This document shows, in pieces, positions 44,633 through 54,901 of a stretch of DNA of 64,000 nucleotides. Origin of the DNA: Adiutrix sp031549025. Lineage in GTDB: Bacteria > Desulfobacterota > Desulfarculia > Adiutricales > Adiutricaceae. A program made the position numbers and the translations under genes. Under the pieces are notes generated by a model. The model was not told the DNA's origin. It worked only from the letters and a program-made list of their open reading frames with translations, and searched no databases. The stretch lies in the NCBI GenBank assembly GCA_031549025.1, contig JAVBQN010000028.1, positions 1 to 64,000 on the forward strand. The letters run 5' to 3'. Each line of letters begins with the position of its first letter. Within the stretch, counting starts at the first letter, position 1.

Positions 44633-45792
44633 GAGACCTGGCCATGACGGACAATAAAAAAATCATCGGTGAGGCTCTGGCCCGGGTGGTGGAGCGGGCC
44701 CGGTGCGGCTTTGACCGCACCGTGGTGGGCCTGATGGCCGCCGGGAGCGAGTTGGGCCAGCGGGAACTGCTTGACGGCGCACGGGGGGCCCAGGCCGAAG
44801 ACCCGCGTCTGAAGGTGGTGGCCATCGGCCCGAAGGTTCCGGGTTATGAGGATCTGGAATGGCTGGCGACCGGCGACTGTGAGGCCGACATTGCCGCGGC
44901 CATGGAGAAGGCCCTGGCCGACGGCCTTATCCAGGGCGCGGTGGCGCTGCACTATCCCTTTCCCGTGGGCGTGACCACCATCGGCCGGGTGGTCACCCCG
45001 GCGCGCGGGCGCGCCCTTCTGGTCGCCTCCACCACCGGCGCTTCGGCCGCCCAGCCGGTTCCGGCCATGGTCCTGAACGCCGTGTACGGCACGGCCGTGG
45101 CTAAAAGTCTGGGGATCGCGGAGCCCGCGCTGGGTCTTCTGAACGTGTCCGGGGCCGGCCAGGTGCTGCGCGTTCTGCAAGCCCTGCGGGACAACGGGTA
45201 TCCGATTCGTTTCGGGGCCAGCCAGCGGGCCGACGGCGGGGCCGTGCTGCGCGGGAACGATCTCTTGAACCCGGCCGTGGACGTCTGCCTCTGCGACAGC
45301 CTGACCGGGAACGTTTTGATGAAACTCTTTTCCGCCTGGAACACGGGCGGGGCCTACGAGGCCCTGGGGTGGGGCTACGGCCCGTCGGCCGGCCGGGGCT
45401 GGTCGCGGGTGGTGTCCATCATCTCCCGGGCCTCGGGCGCGCCGGTGGTGGCCGGGGCCCTGAAATTCACCGCCGAGGCCGTGCGCGGAGGTTTGGCGGA
45501 AAAAGTGGCCGAGGAAGCGGCCGCCGCCGAAAAGGCCGGTCTGAGCCGGCTGCTGGAAGGCCTGGCCGCGCCCCCGGCCGCCGAGGAAGAAGTGAAGGTC
45601 CCGGCGGCCCGGCCGGCCGACGCCGAAATCCCGGGCGTGGACGTGCTGGATATGGAAGCGGCCGTGAAGAGCCTGTGGAAGGAAGGCGTGTACGCCGAAT
45701 CGGCCATGGGCTGCACCGGCCCGGTGATCCGGGTGCCCCGGGAGGTCCTTCCGGCGGCCCGCGAATGCTTGAAACGCAACAACTACCTGTGA
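44629..45792 (+). CDS. grdD: Glycine/betaine reductase component C, GrdD
   Basis: The 387-residue protein is GrdD. The C-terminal cysteine in SAMGCTGPVIRV (Cys362) corresponds in place to the catalytic cysteine that carries the acetyl group before phosphorolysis. An alanine- and glutamate-rich linker around residues 295-335 precedes this tail. The ATG at 44629 overlaps grdC; ATG 44644 is an alternative. The product, acetyl phosphate, gives ATP through acetate kinase, which is not in this window. Confidence 0.92.
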   Translation: MRDLAMTDNKKIIGEALARVVERARCGFDRTVVGLMAAGSELGQRELLDGARGAQAEDPRLKVVAIGPKVPGYEDLEWLATGDCEADIAAAMEKALADGLIQGAVALHYPFPVGVTTIGRVVTPARGRALLVASTTGASAAQPVPAMVLNAVYGTAVAKSLGIAEPALGLLNVSGAGQVLRVLQALRDNGYPIRFGASQRADGGAVLRGNDLLNPAVDVCLCDSLTGNVLMKLFSAWNTGGAYEALGWGYGPSAGRGWSRVVSIISRASGAPVVAGALKFTAEAVRGGLAEKVAEEAAAAEKAGLSRLLEGLAAPPAAEEEVKVPAARPADAEIPGVDVLDMEAAVKSLWKEGVYAESAMGCTGPVIRVPREVLPAARECLKRNNYL

Positions 45793-45821
45793 TGAACGGG
45801 CAGCGGGGGGAGGTATCGTCC

Positions 45822-46142
45822 ATGTTGGTCATTGATAAAGACAATTTTGAAGACGAAGTGGTGAAAAGCGATATTCCGGTCATCGTCGATTTCTGGGGCC
45901 CCCAGTGCGCGCCCTGCCTGGCCCTGATGCCGGACGTCGAAAAGCTGGCCGGCGAATACGAGGGCCGGATCAAGATCGGCAAGCTCAACTCGGCCGAAAA
46001 CCGCCGCTTCTGCATGTCCATGAAAATCATGGGGTTGCCGACGTTTCTGTTCTATAAGGGCGGTGAAATGCAGACCAAGCTTTCCGGCGGGGAAGTGACC
46101 CTGGAATCCATCCGGGCCGCCGCCGAAAAACTTCTGGGCTGA
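45822..46142 (+). CDS. trxA: Thioredoxin with a CAPC active site
   Basis: The 106-residue thioredoxin fold has the active site WGPQCAPC with Cys29 and Cys32. The usual WCGPC is replaced by CAPC, a kind of variant also known in other grd-associated thioredoxins. The cis-proline region GLPTFLFYKGG is intact. GGGAGG before the ATG at 45822 selects the start; longer in-frame sequence lies inside grdD. It reduces selenoprotein A after each cycle and is itself reduced by the TrxB above. Confidence 0.9.
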   Translation: MLVIDKDNFEDEVVKSDIPVIVDFWGPQCAPCLALMPDVEKLAGEYEGRIKIGKLNSAENRRFCMSMKIMGLPTFLFYKGGEMQTKLSGGEVTLESIRAAAEKLLG

Positions 46143-46157
46143 AACCGGCCGGAATTG

Positions 46158-46166
46158 TGGTATACT
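46158..46166 (+). promoter_or_regulatory. Possible extended -10 promoter before grdA
   Basis: TGG-TATACT is an extended -10 element in the 140-base gap between trxA and grdA, with no good -35. A small CCGCC-TTCA-GGCGG hairpin follows at 46214-46227. Separate transcription would allow the abundant selenoprotein A to be made in excess. The evidence is limited. Confidence 0.4.
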
Positions 46167-46282
46167 GAAAAAATGGTTTTTGGCTGAACCGTTTCTCTGG
46201 TCAAAGTGTAACACCGCCTTCAGGCGGAGCCGGGCTGAATCCCCGCCAGGCTGGCTATCGTATATTGAAAGGAGATCCTTTT

Positions 46283-46759
46283 ATGGGTAAACTGGAAGGG
46301 AAAAAGCTCCTCCTTCTGGGCGAACGGGACGGCGTCCCCAGCCCGGCCATGGAGAGCGTTTTTAGGAACACCGGCGCGGAAGTGGTGTTTTCGGCCACCG
46401 AATGCTTTGTCTGAACTGCCGCGGGCGCCATGGATCTGGCGAACCAGCAGCGAGTCAAAGACGCCGCCGAAAAATACGGCGCTGAAAATGTCATTGTGGT
46501 TCTCGGCTCCTCCGACGCGGAAGGGGCCGGCATCTATGCCGAAACCGTCACCGCCGGCGATCCGACCTTCGCCGGCCCCCTGGCCGGGGTGGCGCTTAAC
46601 CTGCCCGTCTATCACGTCTTCGAAGACGCGATCCGGGCGGAGGCCGACGCCGCCGAGTGGGAAAACCAGATCAGCATGATGGAAATGGTGCTGGACACCG
46701 CGGCCCTGGCCAAGGCCGTACAGGAAATGCGGGAACAGCACGGCCGGTCCGTGCTGTAA
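46283..46759 (+). CDS. grdA: Glycine reductase selenoprotein A, Sec at UGA 46412
   Basis: The 158-residue selenoprotein A has an in-frame TGA at 46412-46414 giving Sec44 in the context CFV-U-TAAGAMDL, the known GrdA active site. Both sides of the codon are conserved family sequence (LLLGERDGVPSPAMESVF before it, VIVVLGSSDAEGAGIYAET after it, each a well-known GrdA stretch). AAGGAG before the ATG fixes the start. GrdA carries the carboxymethyl selenoether between components B and C. Conventional calling would miss the first 44 codons. Confidence 0.96.
46426..46441 (+). promoter_or_regulatory. SECIS-like hairpin of grdA
   Basis: CGCCA (46426-46430) and TGGCG (46437-46441) form a 5-pair stem with a TGGATC loop, starting 11 bases after the Sec codon, the same spacing as in grdB. 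Confidence 0.6.
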
Positions 46760-46777
46760 GTCAGGACCCTTCATGAC

Positions 46778-46811
46778 GGCCCCGCGTTCTTCGGAAGGCG
46801 GGGTCTTTTTT
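46778..46811 (+). terminator. Intrinsic terminator of the grd operon
   Basis: An 8-pair GC stem (GGCCCCGC with GCGGGGTC) extends into TTC-TTCG-GAA, a UUCG tetraloop, and is followed by six T. It lies 18 bases after the grdA stop. Confidence 0.85.
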
Positions 46812-46849
46812 GTCGGGCCCGCCGAATTCATCAACACACGGAGCGTTTC

Positions 46850-47338
46850 ATGCAGGCCAGAGAAAAAGTATATGCCCACCTCGACGCGCTGGGCATATCC
46901 TATCGGGTGGTCGACCACCCGGCCGTCTATACCATCGAGGAGATGGACCGGCTCGGGCTGGACAAGCCCGGCGGCATCGTGAAGAATCTTTTCCTGCGCG
47001 ACGCCAAGGGGCGGCGGCACTTTCTGGTCATGATGCGGCAGGACAAGAAGGTGGACCTCAAAGGGCTCCAGGCCAGCATCGGCTCCACGTCCCTCAAGTT
47101 CGCCTCGGAGGAGCGCCTGGAAAAGCATCTGGGCCTGACCAAGGGCGCGGTCGGCCCCTTGGGCATCATCAACGACGAGGAGAGAGCGGTGGAGATGGTC
47201 ATTGACAACGACCTGAAAGCCTTCGATCTCCTGGGCGTCCATCCCAACGACAACACGGCCACCCTGTGGATCAGGCTGGCCGATCTGGAAAAGGTCATCG
47301 CCGGGCGCGGTCAGCCCGCCCGGTATCTGGATATTTGA
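46850..47338 (+). CDS. YbaK/ProX-type aminoacyl-tRNA deacylase
   Basis: The 162-residue protein is of the YbaK/ProRS-associated (prolyl-tRNA editing) family, with the motifs KNLFLRDAKGRRHFLVM and GSTSLKFASEERLEKHLG and the GAVGPLGIIND loop. Relatives remove mischarged Ala or Cys from tRNA-Pro; a related protein, PrdX, accompanies proline reductase. It sits between grdA and selA. A role in protecting translation from selenocysteine- or alanine-related mischarging is possible but unproven. Confidence 0.85.
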   Translation: MQAREKVYAHLDALGISYRVVDHPAVYTIEEMDRLGLDKPGGIVKNLFLRDAKGRRHFLVMMRQDKKVDLKGLQASIGSTSLKFASEERLEKHLGLTKGAVGPLGIINDEERAVEMVIDNDLKAFDLLGVHPNDNTATLWIRLADLEKVIAGRGQPARYLDI

Positions 47339-47363
47339 GGGCCGCCTTCACCGGAGAAAAGCC

Positions 47364-48764
47364 ATGGATGCCAGGCAAACCCTTCTGCGCGACATTCCCA
47401 AGGTGGATATTCTGCTGGAGCGGGCCGCCGGCCGGCCCGAGTTCCGGGACCTGCCCCGCGTTCACCTGGTGGAGGCCATCCGCCGGACCCTGGAGGACCT
47501 GCGCCGGCACCTGCTCGGCGGCCGCCTGACGGCCGTGCCGGACGAGGATTTTCTCCTTCGGCGCATCGCCGAACGGGCCGGGGAGGAACTGGCTTTCAGT
47601 CTCAGGCCGGTGATCAACGCCACGGGCGTGGTCTTGCACACCAACCTGGGCCGGGCGGTTTTAAGCGCGGAGGTGGCCGGGCACGTGGCCGCCGTGGCCT
47701 CGTCGTATTCCACGCTGGAATATGAGGTGGAGGCGGGCGTCCGGGGCAGCCGCCACGCCCATCTGGAGAAGCTTCTGACCCGCCTGACCGGCGCCGAGGC
47801 GGCCCTGGCGGTCAACAACAACGCCGCCGCCGTGCTTTTGATGATGACGGCCCTCTTCAGCGGCCGGGAGCTGATCGTCTCGCGGGGCGAACTGGTGGAA
47901 ATCGGCGGGGCCTTCCGGGTTCCGGACATCATGGAACAGGGCGGGGTCCGGCTGCGGGCCGTGGGCGCCACCAACCGGACGCGCCTGGCCGACTACGCCC
48001 GGGCCGTCGAGCCTGACCGGACCGGCGGCATCCTGAAAGTGCACACCAGCAACTTTCGGATAATCGGCTACACCGAGCAGACGCCTCTGACCGAACTGTC
48101 CGAACTGGCGCACGCCAAGGGACTCCCTCTGGTCTACGATCAGGGCGGCGGCGTTCTGGTGGATCTGCGGCCCCTGGGCATTCCCGACGAGCCCACGGTC
48201 CGGGAGGCGGTGAAAGACGGGGCGGACCTGGTTTCGTTCAGCGGCGACAAGCTTTTGGGCGGGGCCCAGGCCGGGCTGATCGTCGGGCGGCGGGAATACA
48301 TCGCCCGCATGAAGGCCCATCCCCTGGCCCGGGCCCTGCGGGTGGACAAGCTGACCCTGGCCGCCCTGGAGGCGACTCTGAAGCTCTATCTGGACCCGGA
48401 AGAAGCCAAGCGGGCCATCCCCACCCTGGCCATGCTCTTCGCGGCTCCGGAAGATTTGGAGCGCAAGGCGCGGACCCTCGGCCGGATGATCGCCGGAGCC
48501 GCGCCCCAATTGACCGTGGAGGTCATGGCCACGGACAGCCAGACCGGCGGCGGCGCGGCTCCGGAAAAGCCCCTGCCGTCTTGGGCGGTGGCCCTCAAAA
48601 GCGACGGCCTGTCGGAAGCCGTTATGGAGGAAAGGCTGCGGCGGGGCGATCCGCCTGTTATCGTCCGCGCCAGCCAGGACCGGCTGATCCTGGATGTGCG
48701 GACCATCCGGACGGACCGGTTCGAGGTTGTGGCCGAAGCATTGCGAAAGGCTTCGGCTGATTGA
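47364..48764 (+). CDS. selA: L-seryl-tRNA(Sec) selenium transferase
   Basis: The 466-residue PLP enzyme has the SelA N-terminal domain, the NATGVVLHTNLGRA signature and the PLP lysine in FSGDKLLGGAQAG (Lys296). It converts seryl-tRNA-Sec to selenocysteyl-tRNA-Sec with selenophosphate. GGAGAAAAGCC precedes the ATG. Its stop codon overlaps the -35 of the selC promoter, so selA, tRNA-Sec and selB are packed in one block. No selD is present in the window. Confidence 0.95.
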   Translation: MDARQTLLRDIPKVDILLERAAGRPEFRDLPRVHLVEAIRRTLEDLRRHLLGGRLTAVPDEDFLLRRIAERAGEELAFSLRPVINATGVVLHTNLGRAVLSAEVAGHVAAVASSYSTLEYEVEAGVRGSRHAHLEKLLTRLTGAEAALAVNNNAAAVLLMMTALFSGRELIVSRGELVEIGGAFRVPDIMEQGGVRLRAVGATNRTRLADYARAVEPDRTGGILKVHTSNFRIIGYTEQTPLTELSELAHAKGLPLVYDQGGGVLVDLRPLGIPDEPTVREAVKDGADLVSFSGDKLLGGAQAGLIVGRREYIARMKAHPLARALRVDKLTLAALEATLKLYLDPEEAKRAIPTLAMLFAAPEDLERKARTLGRMIAGAAPQLTVEVMATDSQTGGGAAPEKPLPSWAVALKSDGLSEAVMEERLRRGDPPVIVRASQDRLILDVRTIRTDRFEVVAEALRKASAD

Positions 48765-48790
48765 CAGTCAGCCCGATTTCATAGTATACA
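48761..48790 (+). promoter_or_regulatory. Sigma70 promoter of the tRNA-Sec gene
   Basis: TTGACA (48761-48766) and TATACA (48785-48790) are spaced by 18 bases and end 8 bases before the mature tRNA 5' end. The -35 overlaps the selA stop codon. Confidence 0.75.
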
Positions 48791-48798
48791 AGGGTAAC

Positions 48799-48896
48799 GG
48801 GAATATATGGGTAGCTGGTGCGCCCCCTGGTCTTCAAAACCAGTGCTGGTGGTTAATAGCCGCCTAGGTGGGTTCGATTCCCACATATTCCCGCCA
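48799..48896 (+). tRNA. selC: tRNA-Sec (anticodon TCA)
   Basis: The 98-base gene has the long 8-pair acceptor stem GGGAATAT/ATATTCCC, a CTGGT/ACCAG anticodon stem with loop CTTCAAA and anticodon TCA at 48834-48836. It also has a long variable arm, a GTGGG-TTCGATT-CCCAC T arm, and an encoded discriminator G and CCA. These are the hallmarks of bacterial selenocysteine tRNA. It lies between selA and selB. Confidence 0.96.
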
Positions 48897-49014
48897 GGTT
48901 TGTCCCCGCTCCCCGATCATCCCCGTACGTTTTCGCGCCGCCGTTTCCGGCTGTGGCCGTCGCGGCCCCGGTCCGGAGGTTTCGTATGTATTCACACGCC
49001 AGGATCTTGACCAG

Positions 49015-50922
<1,908 letters not shown>

Positions 50923-50990
50923 AAGCGCCGGCTTTGACCGGCGCCGCAACCCGCGCTTGACGGGGACCGCCTGACCCTGGACGTGGCCCG

Positions 50991-51117
50991 ATGAAGGATA
51001 TGCAGCAGCAGGTCATCGACCAGCTGTTGGCGCGCCACGACGGCAATAAGACCCGGGCAGCGGAAATTCTGGGCATGAGCCGGTCACGCTCTGGAAAAAC
51101 AACCGGCGACCGGCCTC
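50991..51117 (+). pseudogene. Remnant of a Fis-type helix-turn-helix
   Basis: The sequence reads QVIDQLLARHDGNKTRAAEILGMSR, the DNA-binding end of a sigma54 activator. A one-base loss at about 51080 then breaks the frame; in the other frame VTLWKNNRRPAS continues to a stop. No AAA+ domain precedes it. It is a decayed fragment, possibly left by insertion or deletion around the adjacent transposase remnant. Confidence 0.55.
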
Positions 51118-51136
51118 ATAAAGAAGAGAACCGTAA

Positions 51137-51324
51137 CGCATCGAGCTGTTTTACCTGCCGCCCTATTCGCCTGAACTCAATCCGGAGGAGCGTCTCAACG
51201 GCGATCCGCTATGAAGACCATACTGCGGCCTCCTGAGAGAGTACGGAAATACCTCAGGTCGAGGCAGCTGCTGAGCCATCGATTAAAAAAATACCGGATC
51301 AACGTCACGGAATTCAAGATATGA
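51137..51324 (+). pseudogene. IS630-family transposase remnant (C-terminal part)
   Basis: IELFYLPPYSPELNPEERLNGD is the well-known catalytic-end signature of IS630/Tc1-type transposases, here split in mention only. The frame shifts near 51205, and the rest (RPPERVRKYLRSRQLL) continues in a second frame to the stop at 51322. The N-terminal two thirds and the terminal repeats are missing, so the element is dead. Confidence 0.75.
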
Positions 51325-51330
51325 TTTGAC

Positions 51331-51399
51331 CGCCCCCGGTTGTTTTCGGGGGCGTATATGTAGAACGCCCGCCAAAGCCTGGCCAAGGCTTTGGCGGGC
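51331..51399. repeat. Two adjacent hairpins after the transposase remnant
   Basis: CGCCCCCG (51331-51338) pairs with CGGGGGCG (51347-51354). A second hairpin of 14 pairs, 51367-51380 with 51386-51399, closes on GGCCA. They may be terminators or relics of the insertion element's ends. The remaining bases to 51529 include an AT-rich stretch (51465-51490) that may carry the promoter of the next gene. Confidence 0.6.
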
Positions 51400-51529
51400 T
51401 CTATGTTCATGGGTTTGTATCCCTGGTGAAAATCGCCATCCGGCCTTGCCAAGCGCGTTGGATATGATATTATATTTATTCGTTAAACCAGCGGGTTAAA
51501 TGCGCTGATCAGGCTGATCGGAGTTTTTC

Positions 51530-52555
51530 ATGCGGATTCTCACCGTGTCGTTTTGGGCCCAGGCCGGGCCCGGTTTGCTGGTGGCGTTTGTATTGGCCCT
51601 GGCCGCCGCCCATATCGGCGACCGCATCGCCTGGTTGGGCGGGGCCGGTTTAGGGATTCTGTCCGGAGTGGCGCTGGGCAGTGTGTTCAAACTGCCGTCG
51701 CGCTGGCGGCCGGGCTTCAGCGCGGCCGGCAAGCAGATTCTGCAACTGGCGGTCATCCTGTTGGGGGCCGGGCTCAACCTGGCCCTGGTCTGGCGCACCG
51801 GGCTGGAAACCCTGGGCCTGATGCTGGTGACCATTTCGGCCGTCTTTCTGGCCGCCTGGCTGCTGGGCCGGGTCCTGAAAGTGGACGGCCAGAACCGGGA
51901 CCTGATCGCCGCCGGCACGGCCATTTGCGGCGGCTCGGCCATTGCCGCCGTGGCCCCGGTCATCGGGGCCAAAGACGAACAGATCAGTTATTCCATTTCC
52001 GTGGTTTTCCTTTTCAACCTGGCCGCCGTCCTGATATTCCCGGCCCTGGGGCATCTTTTGGGGCTTTCGCCGGAAACCTTCGGGGTCTGGGCCGGCACGG
52101 CCGTCAACGACACTTCCTCGGTCATGGCCGCCGCCTTCGCTTTTGATGCCGCTTCCGTGCCCACGGCCACTCTGGTGAAAATGACCCGCACGGTCATGAT
52201 CGTCCCCATCGCTCTGATTTTTTCGTTCATTGTCGCCGGCCGGGCCAAAAAAAACGCCGCCCCGGGGGTCGCGGCGGGCGGCGGTTTTTCTTTGGTCAGA
52301 ATTTTTCCCTGGTTTGTGCTGGGATTTCTGCTGATGTCGGTCTGGACGACCTGGGGCGGGCTGCCGGAGCTCTGGGCCGGGCGCTTCCAGGCCGCCGGCA
52401 AATTCCTCATCGTGGTCGCCCTGTCGGGCATCGGGCTCAACACCGATTTGCGCAAGATCCTGGCCACCGGCCTCAGGCCCATGGTCCTCGGGGCCGCCCT
52501 ATGGTTTGTGGTGGCCTCGCTGGCTTTGCTGATGATCGAAAGCGGGCTGGAGTAA
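51530..52555 (+). CDS. YeiH/UPF0324-type membrane protein (putative sulfate exporter family)
   Basis: This 341-residue integral membrane protein has about ten hydrophobic segments and the family motifs LGAGLNLALVWRTG, GTAICGGSAIAAVAPV and AGTAVNDTSSVMAAAFAF. Members are named putative sulfate exporters, linked in some organisms to sulfonate or taurine breakdown, but the substrate is not firmly known. It stands alone on the plus strand, convergent to the 63 kb-to-52 kb minus-strand series. Confidence 0.87.
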   Translation: MRILTVSFWAQAGPGLLVAFVLALAAAHIGDRIAWLGGAGLGILSGVALGSVFKLPSRWRPGFSAAGKQILQLAVILLGAGLNLALVWRTGLETLGLMLVTISAVFLAAWLLGRVLKVDGQNRDLIAAGTAICGGSAIAAVAPVIGAKDEQISYSISVVFLFNLAAVLIFPALGHLLGLSPETFGVWAGTAVNDTSSVMAAAFAFDAASVPTATLVKMTRTVMIVPIALIFSFIVAGRAKKNAAPGVAAGGGFSLVRIFPWFVLGFLLMSVWTTWGGLPELWAGRFQAAGKFLIVVALSGIGLNTDLRKILATGLRPMVLGAALWFVVASLALLMIESGLE

Positions 52556-52624
52556 GTAAACGTCCGTCCGGCAGCGTCGTCGGCGCGGCCCGGCCAGCCC
52601 CGCCAGCTCCGCCGGGCGCCCGGC

Positions 52625-53167
52625 TCAGAAGCTCCGGTGGGAGCCGGCGCCGTCGGCGGGGATGGGCAGGTAGCGGACCTTCCGCCCCTCGATGACCTCG
52701 CCGTAGAAGGCTATCCAGTAGGGGCGGAAAATCGATTCGACCCGGAGCAGGTTGATTTCCGGGACGCCCCCGACATGGCGGTGCACCACTTTCAGGGCCA
52801 GGGCCCGGGCGCGGTTGGCCAGGCGGTCGTCGCGCTGGTCGGCCCACTGGACGATGTTTTCGTCGACTCCGGACAGTTCGACGATCCGGGGCAGGCTCTC
52901 CACCCAGGCGACGGCTCCGGTGGAGCCGTCGCCCAGGACGGTGACGGTCTGCTTTTTGGTTTCGGTGCGGTGAAAAAACCAGCGCTCCAGAAGGGAAGGG
53001 CGGTGGAGGACCTCGAAGGTCAACAGCTTGAATTCGATGAAGTGCTGCCTGATTTCCGAAAGCCGGGCCTTGGCGAACACGGCCTTCCAGACCAGGCTGC
53101 CCTTGCGCCGGGCCCTTTCGGCGGCTTCCTCCCGGCTGACCTTGATTTCAAACAGTCGGATGTCCAT
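52625..53167 (-). CDS. Hypothetical protein, 180 residues
   Basis: I do not recognise a family. The protein is soluble-looking and basic (MDIRLFEIKVSREEAAERARRKG), has no signal peptide or membrane segment, and has mixed alpha/beta character with a tryptophan-containing middle (LERWFFHRTETKK). It is the last gene of the minus-strand series, 28 bases after a small membrane protein and a sodium:solute symporter. AGGGAGG precedes its ATG, which supports a real gene. Confidence 0.7.
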   Translation of the reverse strand: MDIRLFEIKVSREEAAERARRKGSLVWKAVFAKARLSEIRQHFIEFKLLTFEVLHRPSLLERWFFHRTETKKQTVTVLGDGSTGAVAWVESLPRIVELSGVDENIVQWADQRDDRLANRARALALKVVHRHVGGVPEINLLRVESIFRPYWIAFYGEVIEGRKVRYLPIPADGAGSHRSF

Positions 53168-53195
53168 GACCGCCCTCCCTTTCCCGCCGGCCGGG

Positions 53196-53435
53196 CTATT
53201 CGCGCCGGCCGGATTTTCTGACGAACTTGGTGATGATGCAGATGTAATTGATGAAGATCAGGGTGACCGCGATCATGATGCCGTAGGGAATGATCCGGCC
53301 GATGATGAGGTCGTTATGGTTGATGATGGCGTAGAGGATGACCCCCACCATGACGAAATAGCCGGCCACCAGGGCGCCGTCAAGGCCCAGCCAGGCGATG
53401 TCGAGGCTGAATTTTTTACGTTGGGTTTTTTCCAT
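53196..53435 (-). CDS. Small two-helix membrane protein
   Basis: This 79-residue protein has two hydrophobic helices (about residues 13-35 and 45-68) and a basic C-terminus (KFVRKSGRRE). The start overlaps the stop of the symporter gene by one base (TGATG). Small membrane partners next to sodium:solute symporters are known, for example beside pantothenate-type carriers; it may stabilise or be required by the symporter. Confidence 0.75.
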   Translation of the reverse strand: MEKTQRKKFSLDIAWLGLDGALVAGYFVMVGVILYAIINHNDLIIGRIIPYGIMIAVTLIFINYICIITKFVRKSGRRE

Positions 53436-54832
53436 CAGGCGACCCTCTCAGTGTTGACTTCGACCGAGCGGCCGAGTTGATTGCCGACGATCCAGGCGAT
53501 GAAGGACAGGGGCAGGGCGGCGATCAGCGGCTCCAGCTCGAACGACTCCACCGGAAAGATCTTGAAATACGCGAACACCCCGGCCCCGACGACGATCGAA
53601 AGATACCCGCCGGCCGGGGTTTTTTGGCCGCGATACAAAAGCCCGCCCACGATGGGCACGAAGCCCGCCGCCATCCACACGCTGGCCACGAAGATGAAGG
53701 CGTCCTGGGCGGTGGGGAAGCGGAAGGCCACGGAAAGCCCGATCAGGGACAAAAGGACAATGCCGATGCGGGTGATGAGCACCAGGTGCTTCTGGGATAG
53801 ATCGGGCCGGATGCGGCCGATGAGGTCGTTGGCCAGGGTGGCTCCGCCGGAGAGGTAGTAGCCGTCCAGGGCCGAGATGATGGAACCGCACAGCCCGATG
53901 ATGAAGAGCGCCCGGATGCCGGTCGGGAGGGTGGTGAGCACCATCTTGATATACCCTTCGCCCGGGGGCAGGTCGCCGTATTTGGCCCTGACGATGAGGC
54001 CGGTCACGGTCAGGACGATGTCGAAGCAGAGCCACAGGATGAAGCAGGACAGCATGGCCCGGCGGCCCGACTTGGGGGAATCGGCGGCCGAAAACCGCTG
54101 GTAGAACGTGGGGTCGGCGTAGACGCCGAAAGCCAGCACGCACAGCATCAGGGCCTTCATGGGGGTCAGGCCGCCGACGGGATCCATGAGTTCGGGGCTG
54201 CCTTCCAGCATTTTCGACAAACCTTCCCAGCCGCCGACGTCGGCCCACTGGCTGGGCAGCACCATGGTCAGGCCGAAGCACATGCACCAGAAAAGCACCA
54301 TGTCGGTCACGGCCACGCCCATCAGCCCGCCGCAGACCGCGATGATGATCACCAGGACGATCAGCAGGGCCCCGGCCGTGAAGGGGGTGATGCCCCAGGC
54401 GATGCTGCACTGGCCCATGGCGTTAATCTGGGAAAACTGGGTGCAGTAGATCAGCATGAAGACGCCGCCCACCAGGGCCACGCCCCGACCGTAGATGGAG
54501 TGGAGAAGGTCGGGCACGGTGAGGTTGGTGGTGACGTGGATGCGGGGGCCGACCCAGAGGGCCAGGGGCATGCGGCCGGCGTGGGCCGTGACGCACCAGA
54601 TCACCCAGATGGAAAGGCCGTACAGGGCCGCGTATTCCACGGTGCCGATGGTGCCCACGCCGCCGTACCAGGTGGCCACCAGGGCGCCGACGGTCAGGGA
54701 CCACGGCAGGCTCCGGTTCCCCAGGTAAAAGCTCTCCATGTCCTTGACGGCTTTGGAGAAATACATGCCCACCAGCACCAGGCCGATGGCGAACAGGACG
54801 ATGATCAGGTTGTCCACGGTTGAGAGAAGCAT
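53435..54832 (-). CDS. Sodium:solute symporter (SSS family)
   Basis: This 465-residue carrier with about 12-13 membrane segments belongs to the SSS family. Recognisable features are SFYLGNRSLPW near residue 35, the GALVATWYGGVGTIG helix and the GLCGSIISALDGYYLSGGATLANDL sodium-site helix, quoted in part. The substrate is probably an organic acid, amino acid or amine. It is transcribed after MttB copy 5, which hints at a methylated amine, but this is only context. Confidence 0.88.
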   Translation of the reverse strand: MLLSTVDNLIIVLFAIGLVLVGMYFSKAVKDMESFYLGNRSLPWSLTVGALVATWYGGVGTIGTVEYAALYGLSIWVIWCVTAHAGRMPLALWVGPRIHVTTNLTVPDLLHSIYGRGVALVGGVFMLIYCTQFSQINAMGQCSIAWGITPFTAGALLIVLVIIIAVCGGLMGVAVTDMVLFWCMCFGLTMVLPSQWADVGGWEGLSKMLEGSPELMDPVGGLTPMKALMLCVLAFGVYADPTFYQRFSAADSPKSGRRAMLSCFILWLCFDIVLTVTGLIVRAKYGDLPPGEGYIKMVLTTLPTGIRALFIIGLCGSIISALDGYYLSGGATLANDLIGRIRPDLSQKHLVLITRIGIVLLSLIGLSVAFRFPTAQDAFIFVASVWMAAGFVPIVGGLLYRGQKTPAGGYLSIVVGAGVFAYFKIFPVESFELEPLIAALPLSFIAWIVGNQLGRSVEVNTERVA

Positions 54833-54901
54833 GCGGTCCCCCGTTTTTCCGGTGGTTGACGATTCAGGGGCCGGCGGAGGCCGGGCGTCCCGATAAAAAT
54901 G

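Noticed and set aside
46430..46759. A separate 109-codon gene starting after the grdA UGA
   Set aside because: It is the C-terminal part of selenoprotein A read from an internal ATG; the upstream 44 codons are conserved GrdA sequence.
48868..49014. A longer SelB start upstream of 49015
   Set aside because: The extension would begin inside the tRNA-Sec gene and has no SelB-like residues before MKQSRHAVIGTAGHVDHG.
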